From positions 789,835 to 853,834 of the forward strand of contig CANMDW010000002.1 of assembly GCA_947496705.1 (NCBI GenBank): 64,000 bases of DNA. The letters are read 5' to 3'. Below the pieces are notes generated by a model. It was not told the DNA's origin. It made no database searches and was given only the letters and a program-made list of their open reading frames with translations. Position 1 is the stretch's first letter. Every line of letters begins with the position of its first letter. Positions 50,363 to 59,856 of this stretch are shown in pieces. The DNA is from an uncultured Aquimarina sp. GTDB taxonomy: Bacteria; Bacteroidota; Bacteroidia; Flavobacteriales; Flavobacteriaceae. Made by a program: the position numbers and the translations under genes.

Positions 50363-51508
50363 ATGGAAAAAGCCCTAAGAGTAATCGGTTTTTTATTACT
50401 TTCTTCTTTGTTTTTCTATTGCTCTGGAGATGACAACACCACTCCCGACCCAGATCCCGACCCAGACCCAGACCCCAATCCGGTTGCAGCAACTACCACC
50501 CTCATCAACACTCTCAGCGTACCCTGGGAGCTCACCTGGGGCCCCGACAACTTCCTTTGGGTTACAGAGCGCGTAGGGCGCATCAGCCGTATCAATCCCG
50601 ATACCGGAGAACAAATACCTGTGATTACTATTGACGAGGTAGCACGCATACAGGAAAGCGGCCTGCTCGGTATGGTACACCACCCTAATTTTGACACCAA
50701 TCCCTATGTATACGTAGTATATACCTATCTCGACGGAAATGATCTGGTAGAAAAGCTCGTTCGGTTTACCTATGCCAATAACACCTTAACCGATCCCACT
50801 ACCCTATTGGATAATATCCCGGCAAACAATATTCACAATGGTTCCCGCTTATGGATCACGCCCGATTTACATCTATTGATGACCACCGGCGATGCCGGAA
50901 ATAGAAGTCTTTCTCAAGACATGAGCTCGCTGGCAGGAAAGATGCTCAGGCTCAACCTCGATGGCAGTATCCCCAATGATAATCCTTTTGCCAATAGTTA
51001 TATATATAGCTTGGGGCACAGAAATGCACAGGGATTGGTACAACTGACCGATGGAAGGATCTATAGCGCCGAACACGGACCCCAAACCGACGACGAAATC
51101 AACCGTATTATTGCCGGTAAAAATTATGGTTGGCCCGAGGTACGAGGTATTATCGATACTCCCGAAGAAGAAGCATTTGCTGCCGGTACCGAGGTAGAAG
51201 AGTCCATTTTTAACTGGACCCCAACCATTGCCCCCTCAGACCTGGTGTATTATACCGGCGATCGCATTCCTCAATGGACCAACAAATTGCTGCTTACTGT
51301 CTTAAAAGGCCAAGAACTCATTGCCCTTACTCTAAACGCCGATGGTACTGCTATCACACAGGAGGAAGTGTTTTTTAAAAATGAATTTGGCCGTTTGAGA
51401 GATATTGCTGTCTCTCCTACTGGTCGCGTGTTTATTGCAACCAACGAGGATGGAAGCAGCAGCAGTAATACTCATCGTATTATAGAAATCAATCGTATTG
51501 AGCAGTGA
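50363..51508 (+). CDS. PQQ-type sugar dehydrogenase (glucose/sorbosone dehydrogenase-like) lipoprotein
   Basis: From the ATG at 50363 (an upstream ATG at 50333 adds ten residues), the protein has 381 residues. A lipobox (LFFYC) and a DPDPDPDPDPN linker precede a six-bladed propeller: VPWELTWGPDNFLWVTERVG, ESGLLGMVHHPNF, SLGHRNAQGL and EHGPQTDDEINRI. Members oxidise sugars with PQQ and pass electrons in the periplasm; not every member binds PQQ. The substrate is unknown. Confidence 0.87.
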   Translation: MEKALRVIGFLLLSSLFFYCSGDDNTTPDPDPDPDPDPNPVAATTTLINTLSVPWELTWGPDNFLWVTERVGRISRINPDTGEQIPVITIDEVARIQESGLLGMVHHPNFDTNPYVYVVYTYLDGNDLVEKLVRFTYANNTLTDPTTLLDNIPANNIHNGSRLWITPDLHLLMTTGDAGNRSLSQDMSSLAGKMLRLNLDGSIPNDNPFANSYIYSLGHRNAQGLVQLTDGRIYSAEHGPQTDDEINRIIAGKNYGWPEVRGIIDTPEEEAFAAGTEVEESIFNWTPTIAPSDLVYYTGDRIPQWTNKLLLTVLKGQELIALTLNADGTAITQEEVFFKNEFGRLRDIAVSPTGRVFIATNEDGSSSSNTHRIIEINRIEQ

Positions 51509-51545
51509 TGGTCAGATAGAGTTTTGGATCCGATAAAACCAGGGA

Positions 51546-52512
51546 TTAGCACCCTTTTATCAAACATTTTTTAATGAACTGCACCACTTTTCTACTTTGT
51601 ACATCGGTGCAAATAGTAACTTTAGGTCGGTTTTTCCAGGGCCGCAGCGCAACTCCTTCTTCATCATCAGATGTACCAGTTGAAGGCCAGGTCTTGCCAA
51701 GGCTTATGCAGTCTTCCGTCTCTACCCGCACAGGATATTTTATCGTAGTAAACCATTCTTTATGCAACAGATATACAAAAACCGAAGCATCGTGTATATA
51801 GGTACCATCAATGTTGTTGGTCTTCCCAAAAAAATCTAGGTAAAACACATAGGCAGCTGAAACATGTCGGTTCAGCAGTGTGTTTACTGTAGAAATTTCC
51901 CGAAGATCTTCTGAACGCAACAGTATTTTATGCGTCACATCCAACCCAACCATCGTAACGGGCCAATCGGCTCCCAAAACCAGATCTGCTGCTTCCGGAT
52001 CAGACAATATGTTTGCTTCAGCTGCCGGAGTAGCATTACCGGTACAAAACGCATTACCTCCCATACATACAATTTCTTTGACCAAATGTTGTATCTCCGG
52101 TGCTTTTTGTAAGGCTCTCGCCAGGTTGGTCAGCGGCCCCAACGCAGCAATTACAATTTCATTTGGAGCGTTTTTTATCCGATCGATCATAAAATCTTCG
52201 GCAGCCATGCCTATAGCTTGTAATGGCGATATCGGTTGCCAGGTATTTCCTTGTCCGTCCTGGCCATGCACAAACGGTACTCCTCCTCCAAAAGGCCTGT
52301 AAAGTGGTTTTGCAGCACCTTTTGCTACCGGAATCTCTGGCCGGTTGGCCAAATGCAAAAGGTGCAATGCATTGATGGTGGTGGTTTCTACATCCACATT
52401 TCCATACACTGTGGTCAACCCAATAATTTCAAATTCTTTTGAAGCCAATGCCAGCTGGATCGACATACTATCGTCTACCTACTCCCGGATCTGTATCTAT
52501 GATGATTTTCAT
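51546..52512 (-). pseudogene. Nucleoside hydrolase broken by a 4-bp duplication
   Basis: The frame from 52466 encodes 306 residues of a nucleoside hydrolase (MSIQLALASKEFEIIGLTTV, HGQDG, ALGPLTNLARAL). The true start at 52512 reads MKIIIDTDPGV and then frameshifts. Here GTAG is duplicated (minus strand GGAGTAGGTAGACGATAG); removing one copy restores the catalytic DTDPGVDDSM. The present sequence therefore cuts the DxDxxxDD metal site from the rest, and the enzyme is presumably inactive unless the read is a sequencing error. A ribose-nucleoside substrate is inferred. Confidence 0.85.
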
Positions 52513-52679
52513 CGCACAAATAGGTTTAGTTTAAATTGTTTGTTTTCAACATCTTATAAAATTACTGCTATACTATATCGAAACTAGACATATTTTTGGA
52601 AACCGATCCTCAATCTCCGAATTCATCATAAGTAACTGCTCACAAACTCATTAACCTATAATTGGACTTTTCGTAAGAA

Positions 52680-52810
52680 CACCCCCCTTAATCCCTGCCT
52701 AGCCGGCAGGCCCCTCAAGGGGGAAATTATTCTCTTTGTTGATCATGTTTACTCTTTGCTTCGGTCTCCGGAACTTCCGACTTCCGACACCCGACTTCCA
52801 TCTTTTTGCT
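52680..52810. repeat. Composite interspersed repeat, copy B (inverted relative to copy A)
   Basis: The 411-base gap before the Crp/Fnr gene has no gene. It contains CCTCAAGGGGGAAATTATTC and TTGTTGATCATGTTT, which is the reverse complement of the end of copy A (12940-12970). TTCCGACTTCCGACACCCGA follows, the same kind of filler as at 63755. It is probably the same mobile family inverted. Confidence 0.7.
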
Positions 52811-52923
52811 ATCTAAATCATTTAACACCATCCTAAAAAGTTTCTTCTCTTTTTCTTTTAGTATCTTGCAAATGAAACAGTATCTTTTTTAAATCAAAAG
52901 GACATTTGTCCAAACGGCAGGCA

Positions 52924-53502
52924 ATGATTAGGATCAATCAGGAATTATTGACTTTCTTTTCAAAACTATCGGGATCTTCTGCCGGCAGTTCAGTGATGGA
53001 GAAAAGATTTGCTACCGGAAATAACATCATCAACCAGGGAAAGCATGTAACTTCGGTCTTTATTATTAAAAATGGCATTGTAAAATGTATTGTAAATGAA
53101 GAGAATGGCAGAGACTTTATTCAGGAGTTCTTTAGCCAGGACGAAATTTTAGGAGAATTGGAAATCTTCAACAATACCATCAGTTTTTGCAATGTAGAAG
53201 CTATTACCGAGGTTGAAGCGTATCATATCAATAAAAAAGATTTCTATGCGTTATTAGAAAATCATCGGGAATTGAATATCTTGCTTCTAAGAGCATTGGC
53301 AAACAAAGTGAGGGATACGGCAATCAGGGCTTCGCAACAACAATCCCATCCTATTGCCTACAACCTTCAAAAACTACTGGTATTCTCTGCCGATCAGGCA
53401 AGGCTATTTTCTAAACAGGATCTGGCCAATTATTTAGGGATTACACTTCGTAGTTTAAACAGGGCTATAAGTGAATTAAATGGGGTTCCCAAAGAGTCAT
53501 AA
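52924..53502 (+). CDS. Crp/Fnr-family regulator, short at the C-terminus
   Basis: From the ATG at 52924 (a TTG at 52906 adds six residues), the protein has 192 residues. The cyclic-nucleotide-type beta barrel (FATGNNIINQGKHVTSVFII, FSQDEILGELEI) leads to a dimer helix and an HTH (SKQDLANYLGITLRSLNRAI). The frame then stops after SELNGVPKES, so the beta wing found in relatives (about 20 residues) is missing. DNA binding may be altered. No metal or haem motif is seen. It precedes a serine hydrolase gene by 69 bp. Confidence 0.8.
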   Translation: MIRINQELLTFFSKLSGSSAGSSVMEKRFATGNNIINQGKHVTSVFIIKNGIVKCIVNEENGRDFIQEFFSQDEILGELEIFNNTISFCNVEAITEVEAYHINKKDFYALLENHRELNILLLRALANKVRDTAIRASQQQSHPIAYNLQKLLVFSADQARLFSKQDLANYLGITLRSLNRAISELNGVPKES

Positions 53503-53571
53503 AAACAAATTACAATACAAAGACATCATGCAATATCCTCACTTTTTATTTACAATCTTATCCAATATATT

Positions 53572-55341
53572 ATGAAAAAAACGTGTATCATTCTATTAAT
53601 GCTAACTCAATGCATAGGCTGTTTTTATGGATATGGACAGACAGATCATGCACCCCCTCTTCGTCTCAAGGATACGCCAGAGGGTTTAATTGCTGCAATA
53701 GGGACTTCTATACCCGAACTTATGACCAAAGGAAAAGTACCCGGACTTCAAGTAGCGGTCATAAGGGATGGAGAAATGATTTGGACGAAGGGATTTGGGG
53801 TAAAAAACACTGAAAATGGTGAAAAGGTAAACAGCAACACTATTTTTGAGGCTGCTTCACTAACCAAACCGCTCTTTGCATATGCTGTACTTCAAATAGT
53901 GGAAGAAAAGAAACTGGAGCTCGACACGCCCTTATTAAAATATCTAAACAATTCTGAAATCGAATCTTTTTTTGGCCACCCGCTGGATACTGAAGGATTT
54001 CATCGGGAGTGGGCCGAAAAGATTACTGCCAGGCAGGTACTAAGCCATGCTGCGGGAATGCCACATGGTGAAGGAGGTGACGTCTACCCTATCCTATTTG
54101 AACCAGGAACACAATACAAATATTCTGCCGCAGGCTACGAATTACTACAGCGAGTAATCGAAAAAATAAAAGGTCAACCCCTTGATGTACTTATAGAAAA
54201 ATATGTTCTCGATCCATTGAGGATGAATCAAAGTGCCATGGTATGGAAAGATCTGTATACTACACAAGCAGCAAACGGCCATGATCTGTTTGGCAAACCA
54301 CAAGCATTTCGTCAATACACAGCACCACACGCAGCAGCAAGTCTGTACACTACGGCGTCAGACTACTCCAGATTTGTTTGTGCGGTGTTGAATAGTCAGG
54401 GACTTACCCCGGAAACGTATAAAGAAATGCTTAGTCCGCAAATTACCGTCAACAAAGAACTGGGGTTGAACTGGAGCCTTGGTTTTGGTACACAAAAAGA
54501 TACTAATGGTAAAGGAATATGGCAATGGGGTGATTATGGGATCTTTCGAAACTATATACTAGCCTATCCCGATCACAAATTGGCTGTGGTCTATGTAACC
54601 AACAGTTTTAACGGACTTGGTATTTGTAAAGAAATCATAAAGAAGACCATAGGCGGCCAGGCAACAGGCATTACATTTCTTGAATATACCCAATACGATA
54701 CTCCATTGGCACAGTTTTGCTGGGCAGTTATAGATAAAGGTGCAGAGGTTGTAAAAATGCAGCTTCCCAAGTTAAGAGTACAACACCCAAACGTATTTAC
54801 TGAGGAAAGTATCGGTTGGTTGGGAGAGCAGTTTTCCCAGGCCGGAAAGTTTGATGAAAGTATTGCGCTGCTCAAATCAAACGTAGACAACAATCCTTCT
54901 TCTCCCAATGCCCACATGCAACTCGCCAGAGCCTATCTCGAAAATGGTGATAAAGAACATGCCATACGTTATTATAATAAGACCGTGGAGTTGGCAAAAT
55001 CACATCAGGATTTTGATACAGCACAAGTAACCTGGGCCATAGAGTATATAAAAGCACTGCAACATCCAGCCGAAGTTTCACAAAATTATCTTGAAATAGC
55101 AGCAGGCAGCTACGGCCCGCGAAACATTGAGCTTAGAAATAACGAACTCTACTATGCCCGAAACAATCCCAATGGTTTACAATATCGTAAACTCATCCCT
55201 TTGGGAAAAGATATATTTATCATGGAAGAACTCATTGATTTTAGGCTGAAGTTTGAGTTTGATGCAGAAGGTAAAGCAATTAAAATTATAGGATTGTACG
55301 AATCTGGTTACAGAGATGAATCGGTAAGAAATAAAGAATAA
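53572..55341 (+). CDS. Beta-lactamase-fold serine hydrolase with TPR C-terminus
   Basis: The protein has 589 residues with a signal peptide (IILLMLTQCIGCFYGYGQ). The serine hydrolase domain has the SxxK motif SLTK (Ser96, Lys99), YSAAGY and a late HAA-type motif in TAPHAAASLYT. A TPR-like segment (about 425-480; NAHMQLARAYLENGDKEHAI) and a small C-terminal beta domain follow. Such enzymes may act as peptidases or esterases; the substrate is unknown. Confidence 0.85.
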   Translation: MKKTCIILLMLTQCIGCFYGYGQTDHAPPLRLKDTPEGLIAAIGTSIPELMTKGKVPGLQVAVIRDGEMIWTKGFGVKNTENGEKVNSNTIFEAASLTKPLFAYAVLQIVEEKKLELDTPLLKYLNNSEIESFFGHPLDTEGFHREWAEKITARQVLSHAAGMPHGEGGDVYPILFEPGTQYKYSAAGYELLQRVIEKIKGQPLDVLIEKYVLDPLRMNQSAMVWKDLYTTQAANGHDLFGKPQAFRQYTAPHAAASLYTTASDYSRFVCAVLNSQGLTPETYKEMLSPQITVNKELGLNWSLGFGTQKDTNGKGIWQWGDYGIFRNYILAYPDHKLAVVYVTNSFNGLGICKEIIKKTIGGQATGITFLEYTQYDTPLAQFCWAVIDKGAEVVKMQLPKLRVQHPNVFTEESIGWLGEQFSQAGKFDESIALLKSNVDNNPSSPNAHMQLARAYLENGDKEHAIRYYNKTVELAKSHQDFDTAQVTWAIEYIKALQHPAEVSQNYLEIAAGSYGPRNIELRNNELYYARNNPNGLQYRKLIPLGKDIFIMEELIDFRLKFEFDAEGKAIKIIGLYESGYRDESVRNKE

Positions 55342-55391
55342 TCAGTTTACTACAGAATTCTTGGCAAATACTTAAAACAACTATACACCAT

Positions 55392-56015
55392 ATGTCCACA
55401 CAAAACTCCCTCGAATTGATCAAAAGGATACAATCTATATGCGGAACCGGACTGGTATATGCACAAAATGAGTATGACAAAGAACGTTATGAAGAGTTGC
55501 AAGCCATAAGCCTGGAGCTTATGAGTGTGGTTTCAGATACTCCTTTAGCAGTTTTAAATAATTTTTTTATGCCCCATACCGATTATCCCACCCCAAAAGT
55601 AGATATAAGAGGTTTTGTGCTAAATGCCTCAAAAGAAATACTACTGGTTAAAGAAACTATAGATAAAAAATGGTCTCTGCCCGGGGGTTGGGGAGATATA
55701 GGGTTTACCCCTTCCGAAGTGATTATCAAAGAAATACAGGAAGAAATCGGATTGCATTCTAAAGCGATGAAACTATTGGCTGTATATGATAAAAAATGCC
55801 ATGCGCATCCTCCGCAGCCGTTTTATGTATACAAAATGGTGTTTTTATGCGAAGTATTGAAAGGTACGATCACTCCCAGTTTTGATATTGAAGATGCTGG
55901 TTATTTTCACATCGATAACTTGCCAAGCCTTTCGGAAGACAGGATCCTGGAATCCCAGATCAGGCAATTGTATCATCAGGTAATTCAGGAAAAACATGAA
56001 GTATATTTTGATTAG
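55392..56015 (+). CDS. Nudix hydrolase with N-terminal accessory domain
   Basis: The protein has 207 residues. The N-terminal helical domain (LIKRIQSICGTGLVYAQNEY) is typical of nucleoside-diphosphate-linked moiety hydrolases. The Nudix box is GGWGDIGFTPSEVIIKEIQE and EIGL. The first conserved Glu (GE in most) is Phe and the Arg is Lys, while the EE pair that binds magnesium is kept. Activity is plausible; the substrate is unknown. Confidence 0.82.
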   Translation: MSTQNSLELIKRIQSICGTGLVYAQNEYDKERYEELQAISLELMSVVSDTPLAVLNNFFMPHTDYPTPKVDIRGFVLNASKEILLVKETIDKKWSLPGGWGDIGFTPSEVIIKEIQEEIGLHSKAMKLLAVYDKKCHAHPPQPFYVYKMVFLCEVLKGTITPSFDIEDAGYFHIDNLPSLSEDRILESQIRQLYHQVIQEKHEVYFD

Positions 56016-56111
56016 AAAAGCAATGTTCCAAACCATCTAAATAACCTTTTTATTTTTGATAAATGACAGATAAAACCATCAACACAAATCATTCATTAAA
56101 CCATACATATC

Positions 56112-56609
56112 ATGCAAATCATTCCATTAGTACACAAAGAACTCGAAGCAGAAATTAGTATTTTACGTAAATTCCTTGAAAGGGTACCTGTAGATAAATT
56201 TGACTGGAAACCACATGAAAAGAGTATGTCGGTACAAACATTGGCAGTACACCTGGCAGAAATACCCGGTTGGATTGGGTTAGGGCTCACCACCGAGGAA
56301 TTAGATTTTGCTACCACACCCTATACACCTGCAATAGTATCTAATACCAAAGAGCTCTTAGCGGTATTAAACAAATCCTGGGAAGAGAGCAAGGCGGCTC
56401 TCAATAAGGCTCAGGAAGAAGATTTATTACCCAAATGGACCATGCGTAGCGGAGATCAGATTTTTATGGTCATGACCAAATATGAGCTCATTCGCCATGC
56501 TTTGGGGCAAATCATTCATCACAGAGCACAATTGGGAGTGTATTTCCGCTTGTTAGGCATTCCGGTTCCGGGAACATACGGGCCAACGGCCGATAACCAG
56601 GGGTTTTAA
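56112..56609 (+). CDS. DinB-family protein
   Basis: The protein has 165 residues. The helices FLERVPVDKFDWKPHEKSMS, VQTLAVHLAEIPGW and IRHALGQIIHHRAQLGVYFR carry the three His of the DinB metal site. The ligand or substrate is unknown. It is the second DinB gene in the window and is not closely similar to the one at 30989. Confidence 0.85.
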   Translation: MQIIPLVHKELEAEISILRKFLERVPVDKFDWKPHEKSMSVQTLAVHLAEIPGWIGLGLTTEELDFATTPYTPAIVSNTKELLAVLNKSWEESKAALNKAQEEDLLPKWTMRSGDQIFMVMTKYELIRHALGQIIHHRAQLGVYFRLLGIPVPGTYGPTADNQGF

Positions 56610-56664
56610 GAGTATCCTTATTTGTTGTGTATAATACAGAAAGAACTAAATGAAAAGTATAACA

Positions 56665-57261
56665 ATGAAAACATTGATAATTTTATTAGCCATATTGATA
56701 TCTACGTGTATGACAAGTGACCAAACAAACTCAGATCAAATGATTCATCAAGGACAGCTTGTTAATGTATCTGTTGAAAAGGTACTATATCATGCTAAGA
56801 GAAAAGAAAATTTCTTTTTAAAATTCAAAATAGAAAATCTGAGTAACAGAATAATCGGACTTGATCTGACAAACTACTGGAAAGTCATTTATCCTAATCA
56901 ATGGGGCATTTATAAAAAACCATATCGCGAAATAATTGATGAGGAAAGAATGATTCCTGATACAGTAATTAATGAAGTTCAATTAATCGATAAGTATAAT
57001 AACCAGAGGTTAACCTTCATAAAGCCGAATGAGACAATTGAATATTATCGAGATTGGAATGGTAGTGGAGAAAAAGTTGAACTGGCTGATAAGAATAGTT
57101 TTTTGATAATTACTGTTGATGGTCAGCTTTTATTAACTGACGGTAAGACTGTAGCGCAAATTAGAGTTGGCGATGATGAGGATAAAAGAGCCATTATATT
57201 CAAATATCCGATTACAGACAGATATCTTCCCGAAGAGGCTTTAATAATTCATAAGAATTGA
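56665..57261 (+). CDS. Small lipoprotein, unrecognised
   Basis: From the ATG at 56665 (five codons into a longer frame), the protein has 198 residues. The signal ends in a lipobox-like LISTC. The soluble part has VSVEKVLYHAKRKENFFLKF and a beta-rich middle, ending RYLPEEALIIHKN. No known domain was identified. It follows the DinB gene by 55 bp. Function unknown. Confidence 0.6.
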   Translation: MKTLIILLAILISTCMTSDQTNSDQMIHQGQLVNVSVEKVLYHAKRKENFFLKFKIENLSNRIIGLDLTNYWKVIYPNQWGIYKKPYREIIDEERMIPDTVINEVQLIDKYNNQRLTFIKPNETIEYYRDWNGSGEKVELADKNSFLIITVDGQLLLTDGKTVAQIRVGDDEDKRAIIFKYPITDRYLPEEALIIHKN

Positions 57262-57278
57262 AAATGTACTACACACAC

Positions 57279-57311
57279 AAAAATAAACGCCATTAAAATG
57301 GGCATTTATTC
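57279..57311 (+). terminator. Likely terminator after the 56665 gene
   Basis: AATAAACGCCAT and TGGGCATTTATT pair around a TAAAA loop with one or two mismatches. It is 18 bp past the stop codon of the lipoprotein gene. Confidence 0.55.
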
Positions 57312-57495
57312 AGAGCGTTAAACGTTATTTGTTAATTGTTCTCATTATCATCCATGGCTGTGCGAAACCTGTGTCCTACAGCTTGCCTGCCATGGCAGGG
57401 TAGATTTTAAACTTCGCAGATCTGTTTTGTACAAATACCAAAACTGTAACATTGTTATACTATTTGTATCCTTAGAATACACTAATCCTACAAAA

Positions 57496-58359
57496 ATGAG
57501 AACTATTAGTATTACCTTTCTTATCGTGTTGTTTTCTTCCTGTAACCAAAAAGAAAAAGTCATTCATACTCCTGAATCTTCAGAAATCAAGGGGCCTTCA
57601 GATTTCTTTTCCAAAGATCGTGCAAAAGTACTGGTAGTAGGTACCTTTCATTTTAATTATCCCGGAAAGGACGATCATAAAACTGCAGAAAGTAACAAAG
57701 TAGACGTGCTTACAGAGCCTAAGAAATCAGAGGTTACCGAACTGGTAAACTACATTAAAAAATTTCGGCCTACCAAAATAGCCATCGAAGCATTTCCTTC
57801 CTGGCAGGCAATGACTAAATATCGGGAATACCTGGCAGGTAAACATCTTGATAAACGAGATGAACGCTATCAGTTAGGTATGCGTATTGCCAAAGAATAC
57901 CATCTGGATACTTTGTATAGTGTAGATGCCCGTTCGCTGCAAAGAGAGCTGGCAAAAAAAGACTCTTTACTGTTTGACTCCTTGTTTGAAAAAGTTGATT
58001 GGGATATCGAAGACCCCTACTGGGACATGGCCAAAAAGTGGCTGGATTATAATGATGTGCTTACCAAAGAAATGACATTGCTCGATTACTTTGCATATAT
58101 GAACAGTAAAGAATCCCATCAATATGGTTATGGGATGTATCTTACAGGTGCGTTTGCCACAGGGCAAGGACAGGGAGCCGATAACTTGGCTGTTTGGTGG
58201 TATAATCGTAACCTCCGTATTTTTGCAAACATCATCAATATTACCGAAAGTAATGAAGATCGTATTTTGGTAGTGATGGGTAATGGCCATGCAGCTATCC
58301 TAAGGCAATTATTTGAAGCTTCACCGCAATTTGAGTTTATAGAGTTTGATAGCCTATAG
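57496..58359 (+). CDS. DUF5694-type lipoprotein (TraB/EreA-like)
   Basis: From the ATG at 57496 the protein has 287 residues; earlier Met codons in the same frame are less likely. A lipobox (LIVLFSSC) is followed by KVLVVGTFHFNYPGKD, KIAIEAFPSW and the C-terminal MGNGHAAILRQL. The pairing of an early GTFHF and a late GxGH is typical of the DUF5694/TraB-like group, sometimes linked to metal-dependent hydrolysis. Function unknown. Confidence 0.75.
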   Translation: MRTISITFLIVLFSSCNQKEKVIHTPESSEIKGPSDFFSKDRAKVLVVGTFHFNYPGKDDHKTAESNKVDVLTEPKKSEVTELVNYIKKFRPTKIAIEAFPSWQAMTKYREYLAGKHLDKRDERYQLGMRIAKEYHLDTLYSVDARSLQRELAKKDSLLFDSLFEKVDWDIEDPYWDMAKKWLDYNDVLTKEMTLLDYFAYMNSKESHQYGYGMYLTGAFATGQGQGADNLAVWWYNRNLRIFANIINITESNEDRILVVMGNGHAAILRQLFEASPQFEFIEFDSL

Positions 58360-58486
58360 TATGAGATAGAAATAGACGTGCAAGCTACTACAATATATTC
58401 TATATAAGTACTTTACAAAATATAATTTGGATATATTACGGTTTTTCCGTAATTTTCACCACCCCATTTTAAAATTGAACATACGT

Positions 58487-58738
58487 ATGCAAAAAACTAC
58501 CCTTGAGCAGGACTTCAATGCTCGACATTTGGCTTTAAAATATAAAGATATTTGGGATCGTGGAATCCATCTCTTTTCTATAAACGATCAAAATCGCGAT
58601 TTTTATTACAGTATTTTCTATATAGACTTATTGTTTGCCGAAGTGATCTATAATAAACTTACCGGTGATATCATTGCAATCAAGAGTTTTAGTGATAAAG
58701 GAAAACTAATGTATTATCTGAGAGAAGACTTTTCTTAG
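58487..58738 (+). CDS. Small unrecognised protein
   Basis: From the ATG at 58487 the protein has 83 residues and no signal peptide. It reads MQKTTLEQDFNARHLALKYK, then FYYSIFYIDLLFAEVIYNKL, and a charged end. It is probably alpha/beta and soluble. It follows the DUF5694-like gene by 127 bp and faces the EamA gene. No family was recognised. Confidence 0.55.
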   Translation: MQKTTLEQDFNARHLALKYKDIWDRGIHLFSINDQNRDFYYSIFYIDLLFAEVIYNKLTGDIIAIKSFSDKGKLMYYLREDFS

Positions 58739-58744
58739 TCAGTA

Positions 58745-59572
58745 CTACCTTCTGTACCAAATATTAAGAATAAGTCCGGTAATTACCAGCAATGTACCGA
58801 CCAGGCTAAGCAGTGGATATGCATCTCCAAACCAGAATACTCCTGCAGTCATAGTAATGATGACTTCGACGTATTTAAGAGATACGATCTTGTTGGTCGC
58901 CTGCGATTGAAATGCTTTGGTCATAAATAATTGCCCGAAATACCCAAAAACACCCAGGCTAAGCAATAACCACCACTCTATTCCCACTGGAGTGGTCCAG
59001 CTATATATCGAAAAAACACCACCTACCACTACCGAAATCCACATAAAATAATTTACAATCACCACAGGATGATCTCTGTGCCCTATTTTATTGATTAGTA
59101 CATATACTACGCCGCTGAATAGTGCAGAACCCAATACCAGCAGCAAACCAACAGCATCAATATTGGGATCAAATCCTTTGATCATTAATACTCCACCAAA
59201 AGTCATCAGGAAAAATAACCATTGTATTGGTTTTACCAACTCCCTAAGAAAAAATACTGCCATAATGGTTGCAAAAATCGGAGCTATATATCGTAATGAA
59301 ACGGCAGAACCTATCGGAAGATAATCTACCGACATAAAGAATAACCCCATAGAAGTAACTCCTGCCAATCCGCGATATATTAATAGTGGTTTTTGATTAC
59401 CCAATATGGGAATCTTATGCCACAACAAATAACTCATAGTAAAAAACAAGGAGCCAAACGCTCTGAAGAATACGAGCTGCCCTCCACCAAAATGCGACAA
59501 ATACTTAACTAATAGGTTCATGGCTGTGAATGATACAGCGCTAAGAAGCATGAAATACGTGGCTTTTCGCAT
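58745..59572 (-). CDS. EamA-family (DMT) transporter
   Basis: From the Met at 59572 (an upstream Met adds 11 residues), the protein has 275 residues and about ten hydrophobic segments. Typical points are MNLLVKYLSHFGGGQLVFFR and RGLAGVTSMGLFFMSVDYLP in the first half and a second EamA repeat (FSGVVYVLINKIGHRDHPVV). It is an inner-membrane exporter or permease of unknown substrate. Confidence 0.85.
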   Translation of the reverse strand: MRKATYFMLLSAVSFTAMNLLVKYLSHFGGGQLVFFRAFGSLFFTMSYLLWHKIPILGNQKPLLIYRGLAGVTSMGLFFMSVDYLPIGSAVSLRYIAPIFATIMAVFFLRELVKPIQWLFFLMTFGGVLMIKGFDPNIDAVGLLLVLGSALFSGVVYVLINKIGHRDHPVVIVNYFMWISVVVGGVFSIYSWTTPVGIEWWLLLSLGVFGYFGQLFMTKAFQSQATNKIVSLKYVEVIITMTAGVFWFGDAYPLLSLVGTLLVITGLILNIWYRR

Positions 59573-59636
59573 AAAAATACCAAAGGTACATTTTTTATGA
59601 TTCAAGGATCAACAATACACTTCTATAAAAGTATTT

Positions 59637-59670
59637 GCCAACAGGTATTATTAATACTAATACTGTTGGC
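59637..59670. promoter_or_regulatory. Inverted repeat between divergent genes
   Basis: GCCAACAGGTATTA and TAATACTGTTGGC pair with one bulged base in the spacer between the EamA gene (-) and the gene at 59857 (+). No T-tract follows in either direction, so an operator is possible. No binding partner is known. Confidence 0.4.
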
Positions 59671-59856
59671 CGGACAAAACAACTAGAGTTGTAGTTTAAA
59701 TTTTTTTATATAAGTTGCTTATTTTCATATAATTAATATTTATAAAATATTTAATAAAAGAAAAAAAGTATTTGTATATCGGCTCTTTGGCATGATAATG
59801 GTCTTGAAATAAATATATTTTATTACTTTAGTTTCTCTATAACCCCAATCACACCT

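Noticed and set aside
50396..50683. Val/Gly-rich minus-strand frame opposite the sugar dehydrogenase linker
   Set aside because: Antisense reading of the DPDPDP linker; composition explained by that repeat.
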